A DNA stretch of 64,000 nucleotides, from NCBI GenBank assembly GCA_013298695.1, contig JAAFIS010000002.1:402935-466934 (forward strand), written 5' to 3'. Shown in pieces: positions 50,157 through 59,971 of this stretch. The translations under genes and the position numbers were made by a program. Position 1 is the stretch's first letter; every line of letters begins with the position of its first letter. The notes below the pieces were generated by a model that ran no database searches, was not told the DNA's origin, and saw only the letters and a list, made by a program, of their open reading frames with translations. This DNA comes from Betaproteobacteria bacterium (GTDB lineage: Bacteria > Pseudomonadota > Gammaproteobacteria > Burkholderiales > Casimicrobiaceae).

Positions 50157-53100
50157 TATTCGGCTCCAGGGGTAAGCTGCGGTGAGGTTTTTGTTCGCAA
50201 CGAATTGCAATCGCTGATACGAAACAGTCTTTTGATAAACCGTTCAAGCGACGACATGTAGGTCGACACCACCGGAACCACAATCAAACTCAACGCAGTA
50301 GAAGCGATGAGCCCGCCGATGACAGCGATTGCCATCGGTTGTCTGAAACTCGCGTCTCCGCCGTAACCTGCTGCTAGTGGTGCCATGCCGGCAACCATGG
50401 CGACTGTCGTCATCATGATCGGGCGAGCGCGTTTATGGCATGCATCGATGAGTGCGCTGATTTCATCGAGCCCTTGCTCTCGCATCGCGATGAACGCGTA
50501 ATCAATGATCAGAATCGAATTTTTGGTGACGACTCCGAAAAGCATCACAATCCCAATGAGCGCAGGCAAGCTCAGCTCGCCGCTAAACAGCAGTAACGCC
50601 GCAAGTGCGCCGCCTACTGAAAGCGGAAGCGCAGAGAGATTGGTGAATGGCTGCAACCAATTTTTATAGAGCAAGACCAGCACGCAATATTTGCAAAGCA
50701 CGCCCGTGAATAGCGCAATTGCAAACCCAAGGAAGAGATCTTTCATGATTTCGGCATCACCCGATTCCACCAATTTCACGCTCGAGGGCAGCGCCTTCAC
50801 GGCGGGCAATCCTTTCGCTGCGGCCAGCGCGTCCGAAAGCGGAAAGCCGCCGAGGTCCGCCGATAGCGAGACGTTCCGGCTCCGGTTGTAGCGCGTGATC
50901 TGTGATGGACCGCTTTCCACTGAAAGCGCGGCGATGCTCGTCAGCGGCACCAACCCGTCGCGCCCGGCGACGCGAAGTGACCCAACTTGCTCTAAGTCGC
51001 GCCGAAACTCGTCGGGGAAGCGAACAACAATATCGAGCTGCCGCTGATCAAGATTTAGTTTTGACAGGCCGGTAGAGAAATCACCGCTTGTGGCAACACG
51101 CAAGGTATCGCCAATCGTTTGCGCGGAAACGCCGCGCTCGGCTGCGCGCGCAACGTCGGGCCGTAGCGTGATCTCGGGGCGCTCAAGGCTCGCGTTCGAG
51201 GTTACGCCGCTCAAAAATGGAAGCTCGCGAAGCTGTTTAGTAATTTCTTCCGCGCTTGCTTTGAGCGCGACCGCATCTTGGCTTGCCAGAATGAGCTGCA
51301 ATTTCTCACCAGGGCCGCCGCCCGAGATCGACCAGCGAATCCCCGGAACTGATGTCAATTTGCTGCGTAATTGATTCTCGATCTCTTGCTGCGACGCGCG
51401 CATCTCGCGATCAGTGAGTACGAGCGTAAGCGTCGCTTTGCGAACTTCACCGCCACCAACGCCCCGCGGTCCGCCTGCCGACTGCGGGGTTCCGGCGGTG
51501 ACAAACACGCTACTAACACCGGCAACGCCACCCAGGGCTTGTCGCGCTTCCTCTGCCGCTGCGACGGTCATAGCTAACGGTGTGCCCGGCGGCAGTTCGA
51601 TATCGACCGAGCTGGTGCCCTTGTCGCTCACCGGAATAAAGCCAGTGGTCATCAAGGGGATCAACGCTAGCGAACCGACAAACACGAGCGTGGCGATCAG
51701 CATGGTCGTGAATCGATGAGCAAGACACCAGCGAACCAATCGCAAGTACCGCGCCATCATCGCGCCGTCTTTTCGATGCCTGGTATGTGGCTTTAAAAGC
51801 CAAACGGCCATGAGTGGGGTGACCATGCGTGCGACCACGAGTGAAGCGATCACCGCCACCACAGTCGTCCAGCCAAATTGCTTGAAAACAAGGCCGGGCG
51901 TGCCGCTCATAAACGCGGTCGGCAAAAATACGACGACCAGCGCTGCAGTGGTCGCAAGCACCGCAAGCCAGATCTCGTTGACGGCTTCCTCGGTGGCTTC
52001 GCGAACCGATTTGCCCGCTTTCATGTGACGCACGATGTTTTCTACTTCCACAATAGCATCGTCTACCAACACGCCGACAACAACCGCGAGCGCAAGCAAG
52101 GTGATTGTGTTCAGCGTATAGCCTGCCCAACTCATGAATGCAAAAGTCGGCAGGATTGACAGCGGAAGAGCGGCGGCACCAATCAAGGTCGCGCGCCAAT
52201 CGCGCAGATACCATCCGATCACCAAAACCGCAAGCAGCGCGCCCTCCAATAGCATTTGCATCGACCCACGGTATTGCTCTCGCGTATGCTCGACCGTGCT
52301 TTTCACGAGCTGAAACTTGAGTCGAGGATAGCTCTCCTCAAGCTGCGAAAACTTGGTGCGCACGCTGCGCTCAATTTGGATTTCGTCAGCCCCCTTGCTC
52401 CGAAATATTTGAAACCCGATGGCTGGTTTTCCATCGAGGAGTGCCGCTTGCGAGCGCTCTGCCACGGTGTCGCGAATTTCTGCAACTTGATCGAGGCGGA
52501 AGTTACGCCCGTCAGGCAAGCTAATCACGATAGCGGCTAGCGCTTGCGCGCTGTTAACCCCGGCGAGCGTGCGGAAGCCCTGCTCCGCACCATCGATCTG
52601 ACCACGTCCACCCGACGTGTCGGTCTGCATCCGTTTAAGTGACTTCGAAACATCAAGCGCTGTCACGCCCAGCGCGTTTAGTTTTGCGGGCGATACGTAG
52701 ACTTGCACCTCGCGCTGCACGCCTCCTACACGCGTGAAACGTCCGACACCCTCTACCGCGAGCACGGTGCGCGCGATTACGTCATCGGTGAACCAAGACA
52801 GGCTCTCCTCATCGACCCCCTGTCTGGTAACGGCATAAGTGAGCATCGCGCCGCCAGGCCCGACATCAACTTTGCTCACCTGCGGTGTTTGCGTGTCAAC
52901 GGGCAGGTCGCCGCGAACACTGTCGACCGCATCCTTGACGTTGAGCAGCGCGTCAGACAAGGGCGTTCCCATTGCGAACTGGGCGGTGATCGCTACTTCG
53001 CCATCGGTAATCGTCGTGCTTTGACTTTTCAGCGCACGTAACGTCGCGATCTTGTCTTCGACTTTGCGTGCGATTTCGGTTTCAAGCTGTGTCGGCGCGG

Positions 53101-53260
53101 CGCCAGGCAGCTTTATCGAAACGTTAACTGCTGGCAGATCAATATCTGGAAAATCTTGTATGCCCAACGAGTTGAAGCCCCAAACACCAGCGAGCGACGC
53201 CAGCATGGAACCCAATATCACCGGGATCGGGTTTCGGATTGACCACGTTGAAAGATTCAT
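50156..53260 (-). CDS. RND-family efflux transporter, inner membrane pump
   Basis: A 1034-aa resistance-nodulation-division pump with twelve predicted helices and two large periplasmic loops. MNLSTWSIRNPIPVILGSML begins helix 1. The porter domain follows with PDIDLPAVNVSIKLPGAAPT and QLETEIARKVEDKIA. Central helix 4 contains ALAVVVGVLVDDAIVEVENI with the proton-relay Asp pair. The second half starts near residue 520. The layout fits the HAE1/MexF-like group rather than heavy-metal pumps. It is translationally coupled to the adaptor upstream and the lipoprotein downstream. Substrates unknown. Confidence 0.93.
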   Translation of the reverse strand: MNLSTWSIRNPIPVILGSMLASLAGVWGFNSLGIQDFPDIDLPAVNVSIKLPGAAPTQLETEIARKVEDKIATLRALKSQSTTITDGEVAITAQFAMGTPLSDALLNVKDAVDSVRGDLPVDTQTPQVSKVDVGPGGAMLTYAVTRQGVDEESLSWFTDDVIARTVLAVEGVGRFTRVGGVQREVQVYVSPAKLNALGVTALDVSKSLKRMQTDTSGGRGQIDGAEQGFRTLAGVNSAQALAAIVISLPDGRNFRLDQVAEIRDTVAERSQAALLDGKPAIGFQIFRSKGADEIQIERSVRTKFSQLEESYPRLKFQLVKSTVEHTREQYRGSMQMLLEGALLAVLVIGWYLRDWRATLIGAAALPLSILPTFAFMSWAGYTLNTITLLALAVVVGVLVDDAIVEVENIVRHMKAGKSVREATEEAVNEIWLAVLATTAALVVVFLPTAFMSGTPGLVFKQFGWTTVVAVIASLVVARMVTPLMAVWLLKPHTRHRKDGAMMARYLRLVRWCLAHRFTTMLIATLVFVGSLALIPLMTTGFIPVSDKGTSSVDIELPPGTPLAMTVAAAEEARQALGGVAGVSSVFVTAGTPQSAGGPRGVGGGEVRKATLTLVLTDREMRASQQEIENQLRSKLTSVPGIRWSISGGGPGEKLQLILASQDAVALKASAEEITKQLRELPFLSGVTSNASLERPEITLRPDVARAAERGVSAQTIGDTLRVATSGDFSTGLSKLNLDQRQLDIVVRFPDEFRRDLEQVGSLRVAGRDGLVPLTSIAALSVESGPSQITRYNRSRNVSLSADLGGFPLSDALAAAKGLPAVKALPSSVKLVESGDAEIMKDLFLGFAIALFTGVLCKYCVLVLLYKNWLQPFTNLSALPLSVGGALAALLLFSGELSLPALIGIVMLFGVVTKNSILIIDYAFIAMREQGLDEISALIDACHKRARPIMMTTVAMVAGMAPLAAGYGGDASFRQPMAIAVIGGLIASTALSLIVVPVVSTYMSSLERFIKRLFRISDCNSLRTKTSPQLTPGAE

Positions 53261-54381
53261 GATTTCCCGTTCTTTGCGGGTAGCGCTGGCGCGGACGCAG
53301 GTCGCGTGTTCTGAATCAAAACGCGGTCATCGTCACTTAAGAAGCCAGCCCCACGAGCGGCAACGCGAACGTCTGTATCGATACCGCTGATGAGTTCAAT
53401 CAACGCGCCTTTTCGGCGTCCGGTGGAGACGAGCTTTCGTTTTGCGCGATCTCCCTCGATCACGAATACATACGATTTCCCGTCTCTGATTACTACGCTT
53501 TCTGCAGGCACCACTATCGCCGTTCTCTCTCCGATTTGAATTTGTCCTTCGGCGAACATTTGCGGCTTTACATCCGCGTTCGGATCGACATCAAGCTGCA
53601 CAGTGGCCAAACGAGTGGCGGCGCTGATCGACGGAAGAATTTGGCGCACGCGCGCCCTTACTTTTGTCGCGTTTGGCAACGTGATCTGCGCTGTCTGCCC
53701 TTTTTTAATACTGCTCAGCTCAGCACTATTGACCTCCGCCCGCCACTCCAAGCGGCCTTGTCTATTCATGCGAAACAGCTCTGTTGTTACGGCAAACGCC
53801 TGACCCAAAGTCGCGGTCCGCGAAACAACAAGACCTGCATCGGGCGCTACAACTAGTGTGTTTTCAAGCCGCACCCGCGCGCTATCCAGATTTGCTTGCG
53901 CTACAGCAACTTGCGCGATCGCGGTTTCCGCGTTTGTTTCGGCTTGCAGAATACTTTCTTCGCTCACCGCACCGGTGCCCCGCAATGCAACCGTGCGATC
54001 GCGGTTGGTGACGGACTGCCGCGATGAAGCCAGGGCCTGCGCAAGGCTTGCTTCAGCCTGCGCGATTTCCGCGCGAACGCTACGATCATCGAAGCGCGCG
54101 AGCAGTTCTCCTTTGCGCACGAATTGCCCAGCGTCCACGCTGACGGCCACCAGCGGTAAGCCGTTCGTTCGCGAACTCACGACCGCCTCCTGCCAAGCGA
54201 CGACCACGCCAGAAGCGGGCACTGTCACTGGCCAAATCACCTGCTGCGATTGCGCGACGCTCACAGTCAGGGAAGCCGGAGCGGCAGTTTCTTTAGTGGC
54301 GCGTTCGGCAAACGTCATGGTGTTTGCTACGCAAACAGCTATCAGCAAAGCCGTTTTTCTGGAAGCTCGATAAGTGATCAT
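53257..54381 (-). CDS. RND efflux periplasmic adaptor
   Basis: A 374-aa membrane-fusion protein bridging pump and outer membrane channel. An N-terminal hydrophobic segment (ALLIAVCVANTMTFA) exports it. The lipoyl/hairpin part has VVAWQEAVVSSRTNGLPLVA, SVDAGQFVRKGELLARFDDR and a coiled-coil hairpin (AQAEASLAQALASSRQSVTN). Then come the beta-barrel and membrane-proximal domains (VPAESVVIRDGKSYVFVIEG). ATGA-type overlaps connect it to both the outer-membrane factor upstream and the pump downstream, so the three are made together. Confidence 0.93.
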   Translation of the reverse strand: MITYRASRKTALLIAVCVANTMTFAERATKETAAPASLTVSVAQSQQVIWPVTVPASGVVVAWQEAVVSSRTNGLPLVAVSVDAGQFVRKGELLARFDDRSVRAEIAQAEASLAQALASSRQSVTNRDRTVALRGTGAVSEESILQAETNAETAIAQVAVAQANLDSARVRLENTLVVAPDAGLVVSRTATLGQAFAVTTELFRMNRQGRLEWRAEVNSAELSSIKKGQTAQITLPNATKVRARVRQILPSISAATRLATVQLDVDPNADVKPQMFAEGQIQIGERTAIVVPAESVVIRDGKSYVFVIEGDRAKRKLVSTGRRKGALIELISGIDTDVRVAARGAGFLSDDDRVLIQNTRPASAPALPAKNGKS

Positions 54382-55844
54382 GGTGTTTTCGTGTACGCTG
54401 ATTTAGGACCTATAAGCCCAGTGTTGTTGGCCGTCGCTTTGATGAGCTGCACCCAGGCTTGCGCTTGATCGCGCGCTGAATCGATTTCTGCGAGCGCGGC
54501 AGCATTCGCAGACCGGCGCGCATCCTCCAACTCGAACAAACTCATTCGACCGGCTCGGTACGCGGCTTCACTCCCGAACAACAGCCGTCGTGCTGCAGCC
54601 TTTGCCTGCACGTTTAGTGCTGCGCGCTTTTCAGCAGCATCAGCGTTGATGAGTGCGTTATCAACGTCTTGCGCGGCGCTGCGCAGTGCGCTCTCAAGCT
54701 GCGCGGTGGCTTGCGCGTACCGCGCGCGTGCGCCCGCAACGCTCGCCGCCCCCGCGCCACCGTCGAACAAATTTCCAAGCAACGAGCCGCTAATCGACCA
54801 CGAATCCGAATCAATCGTTCTCGAAAGACTGCGCACCCACGACGTGCCGAGAAGCGCGCTGACATTCAGGCTTGGCAACGTCGCAGCGCGAGCCGCTCCC
54901 ACGTCTTCGAATGCGGCGTCAGCATTGCGAAGCGCGGTGCGCACCTGCGGCAATTCGGCAAGAACATCGGCAGCAAAATCTGCTGGCGTCGGCCCGATTG
55001 CGAGAGAGCCGACATCACGACCGACCGCTAGCGCAGCGGCCGTTGCGCTGTCAATCTGAGTGCTTGACCAGCCGCTCAGCGCGACCAGAGACGCGACCTG
55101 AGTCGCGCACTGCGACGTAGCGCTTGACAGTTGAGTCGCGCTATCGAGCATCGCGGATTCAGCGCGCGCGGTTTCAATCGGCGCTATTTGCCCAGCGCGT
55201 TCTCGCAGCGCGCTGAGTCGCAACGATTCCTCTCGCGAGCGCAGATCTTCACGTCGAGCGATTTCACGCTGCCTACAAGCACGCACATTGATTGCACCGT
55301 CGACCACTTGCGATTGCAGGAGTAGTCGAGCGTTCTGCGCGTCGGCATCGCGTGCGAGCAATCGCTGCTGCGCGGATGCGGCGTTGTGGTGTAGTCGACC
55401 AAACAAATCAATTTCCCATCCGAGAGTGAGATTTACCGCAGCGCTCGTTTGGGTTACTCCAGTTGCCGATTGCGAATTGCCGCGTTTCGGTTCGGAACTG
55501 ACGTTTAGCTTCACACCACGTGCAGCCTGTGCAGACTGTGCGCCTGAGCGCGCTTCATCTACGCGGGCTAAAGCGAGCGCAATAGTCGGCGAGCGCTGCT
55601 CAGCGTCAACAACCAACGAATCGATCATCGCATCGCCGAGCGCATTCCACCATTGCACTTCTCGCGCGACACTATCGCCGCCAGCAGCGTCGGCGTTGGT
55701 TTTCCAGGATTTCGTAACGCTGGGCACTAGGGTCTTCGCTGGTGGCTGCAAACTGCAGGCGGAAAGTATGAAAGTCATAGTCACCGCAACGACGAAATAC
55801 GCGCCAACTGAGCCGAGCCATGTAAGCGTTGGCGGTACCGCCAT
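54378..55844 (-). CDS. RND outer membrane factor (TolC/OprM type)
   Basis: A 488-aa outer-membrane channel lipoprotein. The leader VVAVTMTFILSACS ends in a lipobox. The mature chain has two OEP repeats, each with long helices, for example WWNALGDAMIDSLVVDAEQR then SPTIALALARVDEARSGAQS, and later the LPQVRTALRNADAAFEDVGA / ARAATLPSLNVSALLGTSWV pair that marks the second repeat. I prefer the ATG at 55844 over 55898 because the signal peptide begins there and the upstream codons lie in a repeat. It opens the efflux gene set. Confidence 0.88.
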   Translation of the reverse strand: MAVPPTLTWLGSVGAYFVVAVTMTFILSACSLQPPAKTLVPSVTKSWKTNADAAGGDSVAREVQWWNALGDAMIDSLVVDAEQRSPTIALALARVDEARSGAQSAQAARGVKLNVSSEPKRGNSQSATGVTQTSAAVNLTLGWEIDLFGRLHHNAASAQQRLLARDADAQNARLLLQSQVVDGAINVRACRQREIARREDLRSREESLRLSALRERAGQIAPIETARAESAMLDSATQLSSATSQCATQVASLVALSGWSSTQIDSATAAALAVGRDVGSLAIGPTPADFAADVLAELPQVRTALRNADAAFEDVGAARAATLPSLNVSALLGTSWVRSLSRTIDSDSWSISGSLLGNLFDGGAGAASVAGARARYAQATAQLESALRSAAQDVDNALINADAAEKRAALNVQAKAAARRLLFGSEAAYRAGRMSLFELEDARRSANAAALAEIDSARDQAQAWVQLIKATANNTGLIGPKSAYTKTP

Positions 55845-55847
55845 AAC

Positions 55848-55930
55848 GCAAACTTTATCTGGGCAGAAAGGGCTTTCTGCGCTTATCTCTAGATACATAC
55901 AAAATTCATTGATAGCCCAATTTAAATGGG
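55848..55930. repeat. Tripartite palindrome repeat, copy F
   Basis: Right CCCAATTTAAATGGG is centred at 55923. Left GCAAACTTTATCTGGGC is centred at 55856, 67 bp away. TATCT-CT-AGATA (55884-55895) is centred at 55889.5, exactly the midpoint. It lies immediately upstream of the outer-membrane factor start codon, so it is in the leader of the efflux genes. Confidence 0.78.
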
Positions 55931-56034
55931 GTTACAGGCTTGGAGCTGGAACACGCGTTAGCGGTGGCTAATAGGTAGGCCAAAGCTCGAAGCTACGCGG
56001 CTCAAGCGCTAACGCATCGATCCTTTTTGTGCAC

Positions 56035-56829
56035 TCAGAAACGATACGTGATGAGCGCGTTTACGGTCGGGCTCGTCGCCTTTTTTGTGAGCGGGCTGTC
56101 CTTGGCATCGCCTTGAAGCGAGCGCACTCCAGCAGTCAACATCAGAGAGGTTTGCGGCGAAAACGAATAGCCGTAACCAACGTTCGCACTGACGTCACGA
56201 AGGCCGGCTTTTGGCGTGTATTCAGCGTAACTGCTAGTCGCTGCTTGAGCACTCGACACACCAAAGGCACTTTGCATCGATGCGCGATTGGCGTACGTCG
56301 CTCCGACGTTAGCGAACAGGCGCTGGTTGCCGCCCGAGAGCGGGATCATCGTACGTAGCGAAACGTCCGCGACTAGTCCGTCGCGATCATTGCCGCTCCC
56401 ATAGCGAATGAATGTACCCAACGATAGTCCCGGTGCGAGTCGATAGTTTGCAAACAAACCCAGCTCAGGTCGAGCCTTGACGTCGCCCATACCGCGCAGC
56501 GCATCGGAGTCGTTTTCGTCGCGCCCGGGATCAAATCCAATCTGCGCGCCAACGCTGAGCGCTTGGGTGAGCGCGCCTCGATAACCAATCCCGCCAACAC
56601 CGGCGTAGAAGCCGTTCTTCCAGCGAGCCAAAAGAACGGGTAACGCGCGTACTTTTGACTCATCCGAGCCGAGATACGCGGCACGGTAGCTCGCCCCCAA
56701 ACCGAGCGTGATTTCCATGTTTTCACGCATTGGCGCATCGCCTGCATCCGGCGATTGCGCTGAAACAATAACTGAGACCGCGGAAGTAACGATGAAGGCG
56801 GACGCGGACGCGTATGATCTCCGTCTCAT
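56035..56829 (-). CDS. MipA/OmpV-family outer membrane protein
   Basis: A 264-aa beta-barrel with signal peptide (RRRSYASASAFIVTSAVSVI then VSA). EITLGLGASYRAAYLGSDES, RALPVLLARWKNGFYAGVGG and the aromatic C-terminus ALITYRF are typical of the MipA/OmpV family. MipA binds murein synthase and hydrolase in E. coli, while OmpV-type members are porin-like or regulator-linked. The ATG at 56829 overlaps the stop codon of the DUF3617 gene (ATGA). It precedes the RND set on the same strand, with a 190-bp gap holding repeat copy F. Confidence 0.88.
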   Translation of the reverse strand: MRRRSYASASAFIVTSAVSVIVSAQSPDAGDAPMRENMEITLGLGASYRAAYLGSDESKVRALPVLLARWKNGFYAGVGGIGYRGALTQALSVGAQIGFDPGRDENDSDALRGMGDVKARPELGLFANYRLAPGLSLGTFIRYGSGNDRDGLVADVSLRTMIPLSGGNQRLFANVGATYANRASMQSAFGVSSAQAATSSYAEYTPKAGLRDVSANVGYGYSFSPQTSLMLTAGVRSLQGDAKDSPLTKKATSPTVNALITYRF

Positions 56830-57287
56830 TTGCAAGCTCCAATGCGTTCTGCATTGATGACCTGCGAGAGTTTCATCGCGCCAAACGGCGTTTTCAAATC
56901 GAAACTTTGCTTAATCTCGACACGACCAGTTTGAATAACCGCGTTGCCGGTTCCAGGCATTGCGCCGCGCGGGCCTTCGCAACTCGTTTGCCAGCTCGAC
57001 TGGTCGCCGTCACGTCGCAGCGCGCTCACGGTACATTTCAGCGTAGGCTTCCCTGAGCTGGTGTCCGCTGCGTTCGCATTCAAAATCGCCTGCTCAATAC
57101 CCATCGCAAATGCCGCATCATCGATGCAACGACTTTGCGACGATTTATGTTCGCCCGAGGGCGCGCCCTGCATAACGCTTGATAGTTGCCACTGTCCGGC
57201 GGTGACCGACTGGCTATGCGCGCATGTCGCAAGTGCGCTGCTGATCGCGAGCGTCAGCAGTGCGAAGTAGTTTTTCTGTCGTTGCAT
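56826..57287 (-). CDS. DUF3617-type secreted protein
   Basis: A 153-aa exported protein. The signal peptide is MQRQKNYFALLTLAISSALA, with a cleavage site near AHS. Then VTAGQWQLSSVMQGAP and the cysteine-containing SRCIDDAAF, KCTVSALRRDG and TSCEGPRG blocks follow the DUF3617 pattern (an outer- or periplasmic-membrane-associated domain of unknown role, common in Betaproteobacteria). The four to five Cys could form disulfides. It is translationally coupled to the MipA gene and appears to be first in the same-strand envelope series. Confidence 0.75.
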   Translation of the reverse strand: MQRQKNYFALLTLAISSALATCAHSQSVTAGQWQLSSVMQGAPSGEHKSSQSRCIDDAAFAMGIEQAILNANAADTSSGKPTLKCTVSALRRDGDQSSWQTSCEGPRGAMPGTGNAVIQTGRVEIKQSFDLKTPFGAMKLSQVINAERIGACK

Positions 57288-57466
57288 GAGAACTCCGAAT
57301 TCATAAGTACGGAGTGGATGCTAGGTAATAAAAACTCGCTCGAGTCGCGGTGATGATGACGAAATGTGACTCCACTTAAACACCCTGAACGTGCTACATG
57401 CAAGCATTTTTGCGGGTTATAGAAGGTCTCAATAGACGGCAGCGACGTTCGTTCTCGTCACATTTA

Positions 57467-57502
57467 GTAACGTGATTCGCGCGCGCGTTACGCAACCGTT
57501 AC
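57467..57502. promoter_or_regulatory. GTTAC repeats upstream of the DUF3617/MipA/efflux genes
   Basis: GTTAC occurs at 57487-57491 and 57498-57502, an 11-bp helical period, and inverted as GTAAC at 57467-57471. Such direct repeats fit a winged-helix regulator. The sites lie 180-215 bp before the DUF3617 start, and the same pentamer recurs beside the orphan response regulator at 61037-61094. The remainder of this 249-bp gap shows no gene. Confidence 0.4.
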
Positions 57503-57536
57503 ATCGTCAACGGCGCTTGGCCCTATCGAGCAAACA

Positions 57537-59375
57537 CTATTCAACGGTTACGCTTTTTGCGAGGTTGCGCGGTTTATCAACATCTGTGCCGCGCGCCGTT
57601 GCCGTGTGATATGCAAGCAATTGCAGCGGTACGACATGAAGAATCGGCGAGAGCACACCGTAGTGTTCCGGCATCCGAATGACGTGTACACCTTCGCCGC
57701 GCGAGATGTGGGTGTCGGCGTCGGCAAACACAAACAGCTCTCCTCCGCGAGCGCGCACTTCTTGTAAGTTGCTCTTCAATTTTTCGATCAACGCATCGTT
57801 CGGGGCGATTGTCACCACCGGCATCGCTTCGGTGACTAGCGCGAGTGGTCCGTGCTTGAGTTCGCCTGCAGGATAGGCCTCGGCGTGGATGTAGCTAATC
57901 TCTTTAAGCTTGAGTGCGCCTTCAAGCGCGATTGGGTAGTGCAGACCGCGCCCAAGAAATAGCGCGTTTTCTTTGCGCGCGAAGCTCTCGGCCCAAGCGA
58001 TGACCTGTGGCTCCAATGCCAGCACGCTCTGCAGCGCTTTCGGCAAATGGCGAAGCGCGTTGAGCTGCGTGCGCTCTTCAGTTTCGCTCAAGTGTCCGCG
58101 TAGCTTTGCGAGTGAAAGCGTCAAAAGAAAAAGCGCAACGAGTTGAGTTGTAAACGCCTTAGTGGAGGCCACGCCGATCTCAACGCCCGCGCGAGTGATG
58201 TAGGCAAGCTCGCACTCACGAACCATCGCGCTCGTGGCCACGTTGCAGATCGTCAACGAGTGAGTCATCCCCAGCGATTTAGCATGGCGAAGCGCTGCCA
58301 GCGTATCTGCCGTTTCCCCGGACTGCGTAATGGTCACCACCAGCGTTCGTGGATTTGGAACACTTTCGCGATAGCGATATTCACTAGCCACTTCAACGCT
58401 GCACGGAATTTTCGCAATCGCCTCGAGCCAATACTTTGCCGTCAGGCCGCTGTAGTAGCTGGTGCCGCAAGCAAGGATCAACACGCGATCAATGTCTTTT
58501 AGTGTGTGCTCTGCGCGCTCTCCAAACAGGCTAGCGCTGACTTGTTCGACACCTTGCAAGGTGTCGCTAATTGCGCGGGGCTGCTCGAAGATTTCCTTCT
58601 GCATGTAATGGCGATAGGGGCCGAGCTCGACCGCTGAGGAGTGCGCGCGCACCGTTTGCACAGGCCGCTCTTCGCTTTTGAGCGCACGTCCTTCAGCATT
58701 CAATATCCACACACCAGAGGGTTGCAAATCGACGACGTCACCCTCTTCTAGGTATACGATTTGATCGGTGATTCCAGCGATCGCCATGGCATCGCTCGCT
58801 ACAAAATTCTCGCCGTGACCGACACCAACGATAAGCGGCGATCCTGCGCGTGCGCCCACCACTCGATGCGGTTCATCGTGACAAATCACCGCAATTGCAT
58901 AGGCGCCGCGCAACTGTTTGACGGCCGTTTGTACCGCTGCGAGTAAATCGCCGTCGTAGTGAAAATCAATTAAATGAGCAATGACCTCGGTGTCGGTTTG
59001 ACTTTCGAACGTGTAGCCTCGCGCTTGCAATTCGCCCCGCAAAGTGTCGTGGTTTTCGATGATCCCGTTGTGAACGAGTGCGATGCGGGGCGCTGATTGT
59101 TCACGCGAAAAATGTGGGTGCGCATTGCGCACGGCAGGCGCGCCATGCGTCGCCCAGCGAGTGTGCGCGATGCCGGTCAAACCTTCCAAACCGCTTTCGG
59201 CCACTTCGCGTTCGAGCTCTGCGACTCGACTTACGCTTCGTGCGCGTTGAAGACGTCCGTCGCGGTAGACCGCGATCCCGCATGAATCGTAGCCACGATA
59301 TTCCAGGCGCTTTAGCCCTTCAATCAGGATTGGGGAGATGTTTCTCGCACTTGCCGCGCCAACAATGCCACACAT
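57537..59375 (-). CDS. glmS: Glutamine-fructose-6-phosphate aminotransferase
   Basis: Makes glucosamine 6-phosphate, the first step to UDP-GlcNAc for peptidoglycan and lipopolysaccharide. The 612-aa chain begins [13 protein letters not shown], where the Cys after the removed Met is the glutaminase nucleophile. [16 protein letters not shown] and GIIENHD complete the glutaminase domain. Two SIS sugar-isomerase domains follow ([40 protein letters not shown]), and the C-terminus is [11 protein letters not shown]. The start is ATG 59375, because Cys must be residue 2. It is divergent from the Lrp-type regulator. No riboswitch-like leader was seen. Confidence 0.97.
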   Translation of the reverse strand: MCGIVGAASARNISPILIEGLKRLEYRGYDSCGIAVYRDGRLQRARSVSRVAELEREVAESGLEGLTGIAHTRWATHGAPAVRNAHPHFSREQSAPRIALVHNGIIENHDTLRGELQARGYTFESQTDTEVIAHLIDFHYDGDLLAAVQTAVKQLRGAYAIAVICHDEPHRVVGARAGSPLIVGVGHGENFVASDAMAIAGITDQIVYLEEGDVVDLQPSGVWILNAEGRALKSEERPVQTVRAHSSAVELGPYRHYMQKEIFEQPRAISDTLQGVEQVSASLFGERAEHTLKDIDRVLILACGTSYYSGLTAKYWLEAIAKIPCSVEVASEYRYRESVPNPRTLVVTITQSGETADTLAALRHAKSLGMTHSLTICNVATSAMVRECELAYITRAGVEIGVASTKAFTTQLVALFLLTLSLAKLRGHLSETEERTQLNALRHLPKALQSVLALEPQVIAWAESFARKENALFLGRGLHYPIALEGALKLKEISYIHAEAYPAGELKHGPLALVTEAMPVVTIAPNDALIEKLKSNLQEVRARGGELFVFADADTHISRGEGVHVIRMPEHYGVLSPILHVVPLQLLAYHTATARGTDVDKPRNLAKSVTVE

Positions 59376-59446
59376 AACTCTGCCCAAAAAATCATTCGAG
59401 GTTGAAATCTTAGAACGAGTTGCCTGCGTTTTTCATGCGTTTTCGC

Positions 59447-59506
59447 ATTGAATATGCAATCTTTATTCGCTGTGGCTTTAGAATGCAATTTTCTCTCATA
59501 GATTGC
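59447..59506. promoter_or_regulatory. Possible Lrp/AsnC operators between glmS and its divergent regulator
   Basis: ATTG-AATATG-CAAT (59447-59460) is a dyad of the type bound by Lrp/AsnC proteins, and a second, GCAAT (59485) with ATTGC (59502), lies closer to the regulator start at 59516. The position fits autoregulation, and glmS is the other candidate target. Inference from sequence only. Confidence 0.4.
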
Positions 59507-59515
59507 GATAATTTA

Positions 59516-59971
59516 ATGCAAATCGACGATCTTGATCGACGCATTCTTGCGCAGCTGCAGTCTGACGCGTCGCTCACCAATCAGGCGCTCAGCGAACGAG
59601 TTTTTGCGTCCGCCGCCACGACGTTGCGCAGGGTTAGCGCGTTGAGAAACTCCGGCATGATCGATCGCTATGTGGCCCTGTTGTCGCCCGCAGCGTTTGC
59701 CGCGATACACGCGATTTCCGAGATCACACTGGATGAACAACACGCGGAAGCGTTCGCCGTGTTTGAGGCGATAGCGCTCGCAGAGCGCTGCATTTCGCAG
59801 TGCTACCGCACCTCACCTTCAGTCGATTTCACACTCGTACTTACGCTTGCATCAATGGATGACTACAACGCCCTCGTCTCGCGAACTTTCAACATGAAGA
59901 ACAACGTACGCAACGTGCGAACGCGTTTTTCAACCGCACGTGTAAAGTTTGAAACCAGATTACCGCTTTAG
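59516..59971 (+). CDS. Lrp/AsnC-family transcription regulator
   Basis: A 151-aa protein. MQIDDLDRRILAQLQSDASLTNQALSER opens the family's helix-turn-helix (about 1-55, with ASAATTLRRVSALRNSGMID as recognition part). The ligand-binding RAM domain (about 65-150) follows, with DYNALVSRTFNMKNNVRNVR. Such regulators usually sense amino acids or related metabolites and form octamers. The start at ATG 59516 is set by the helix-turn-helix; the earlier open codons are unsupported. Its stop is followed closely by repeat copy G, part of which reads as a terminator. No clear target apart from itself and the divergent glmS. Confidence 0.9.
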   Translation: MQIDDLDRRILAQLQSDASLTNQALSERVFASAATTLRRVSALRNSGMIDRYVALLSPAAFAAIHAISEITLDEQHAEAFAVFEAIALAERCISQCYRTSPSVDFTLVLTLASMDDYNALVSRTFNMKNNVRNVRTRFSTARVKFETRLPL

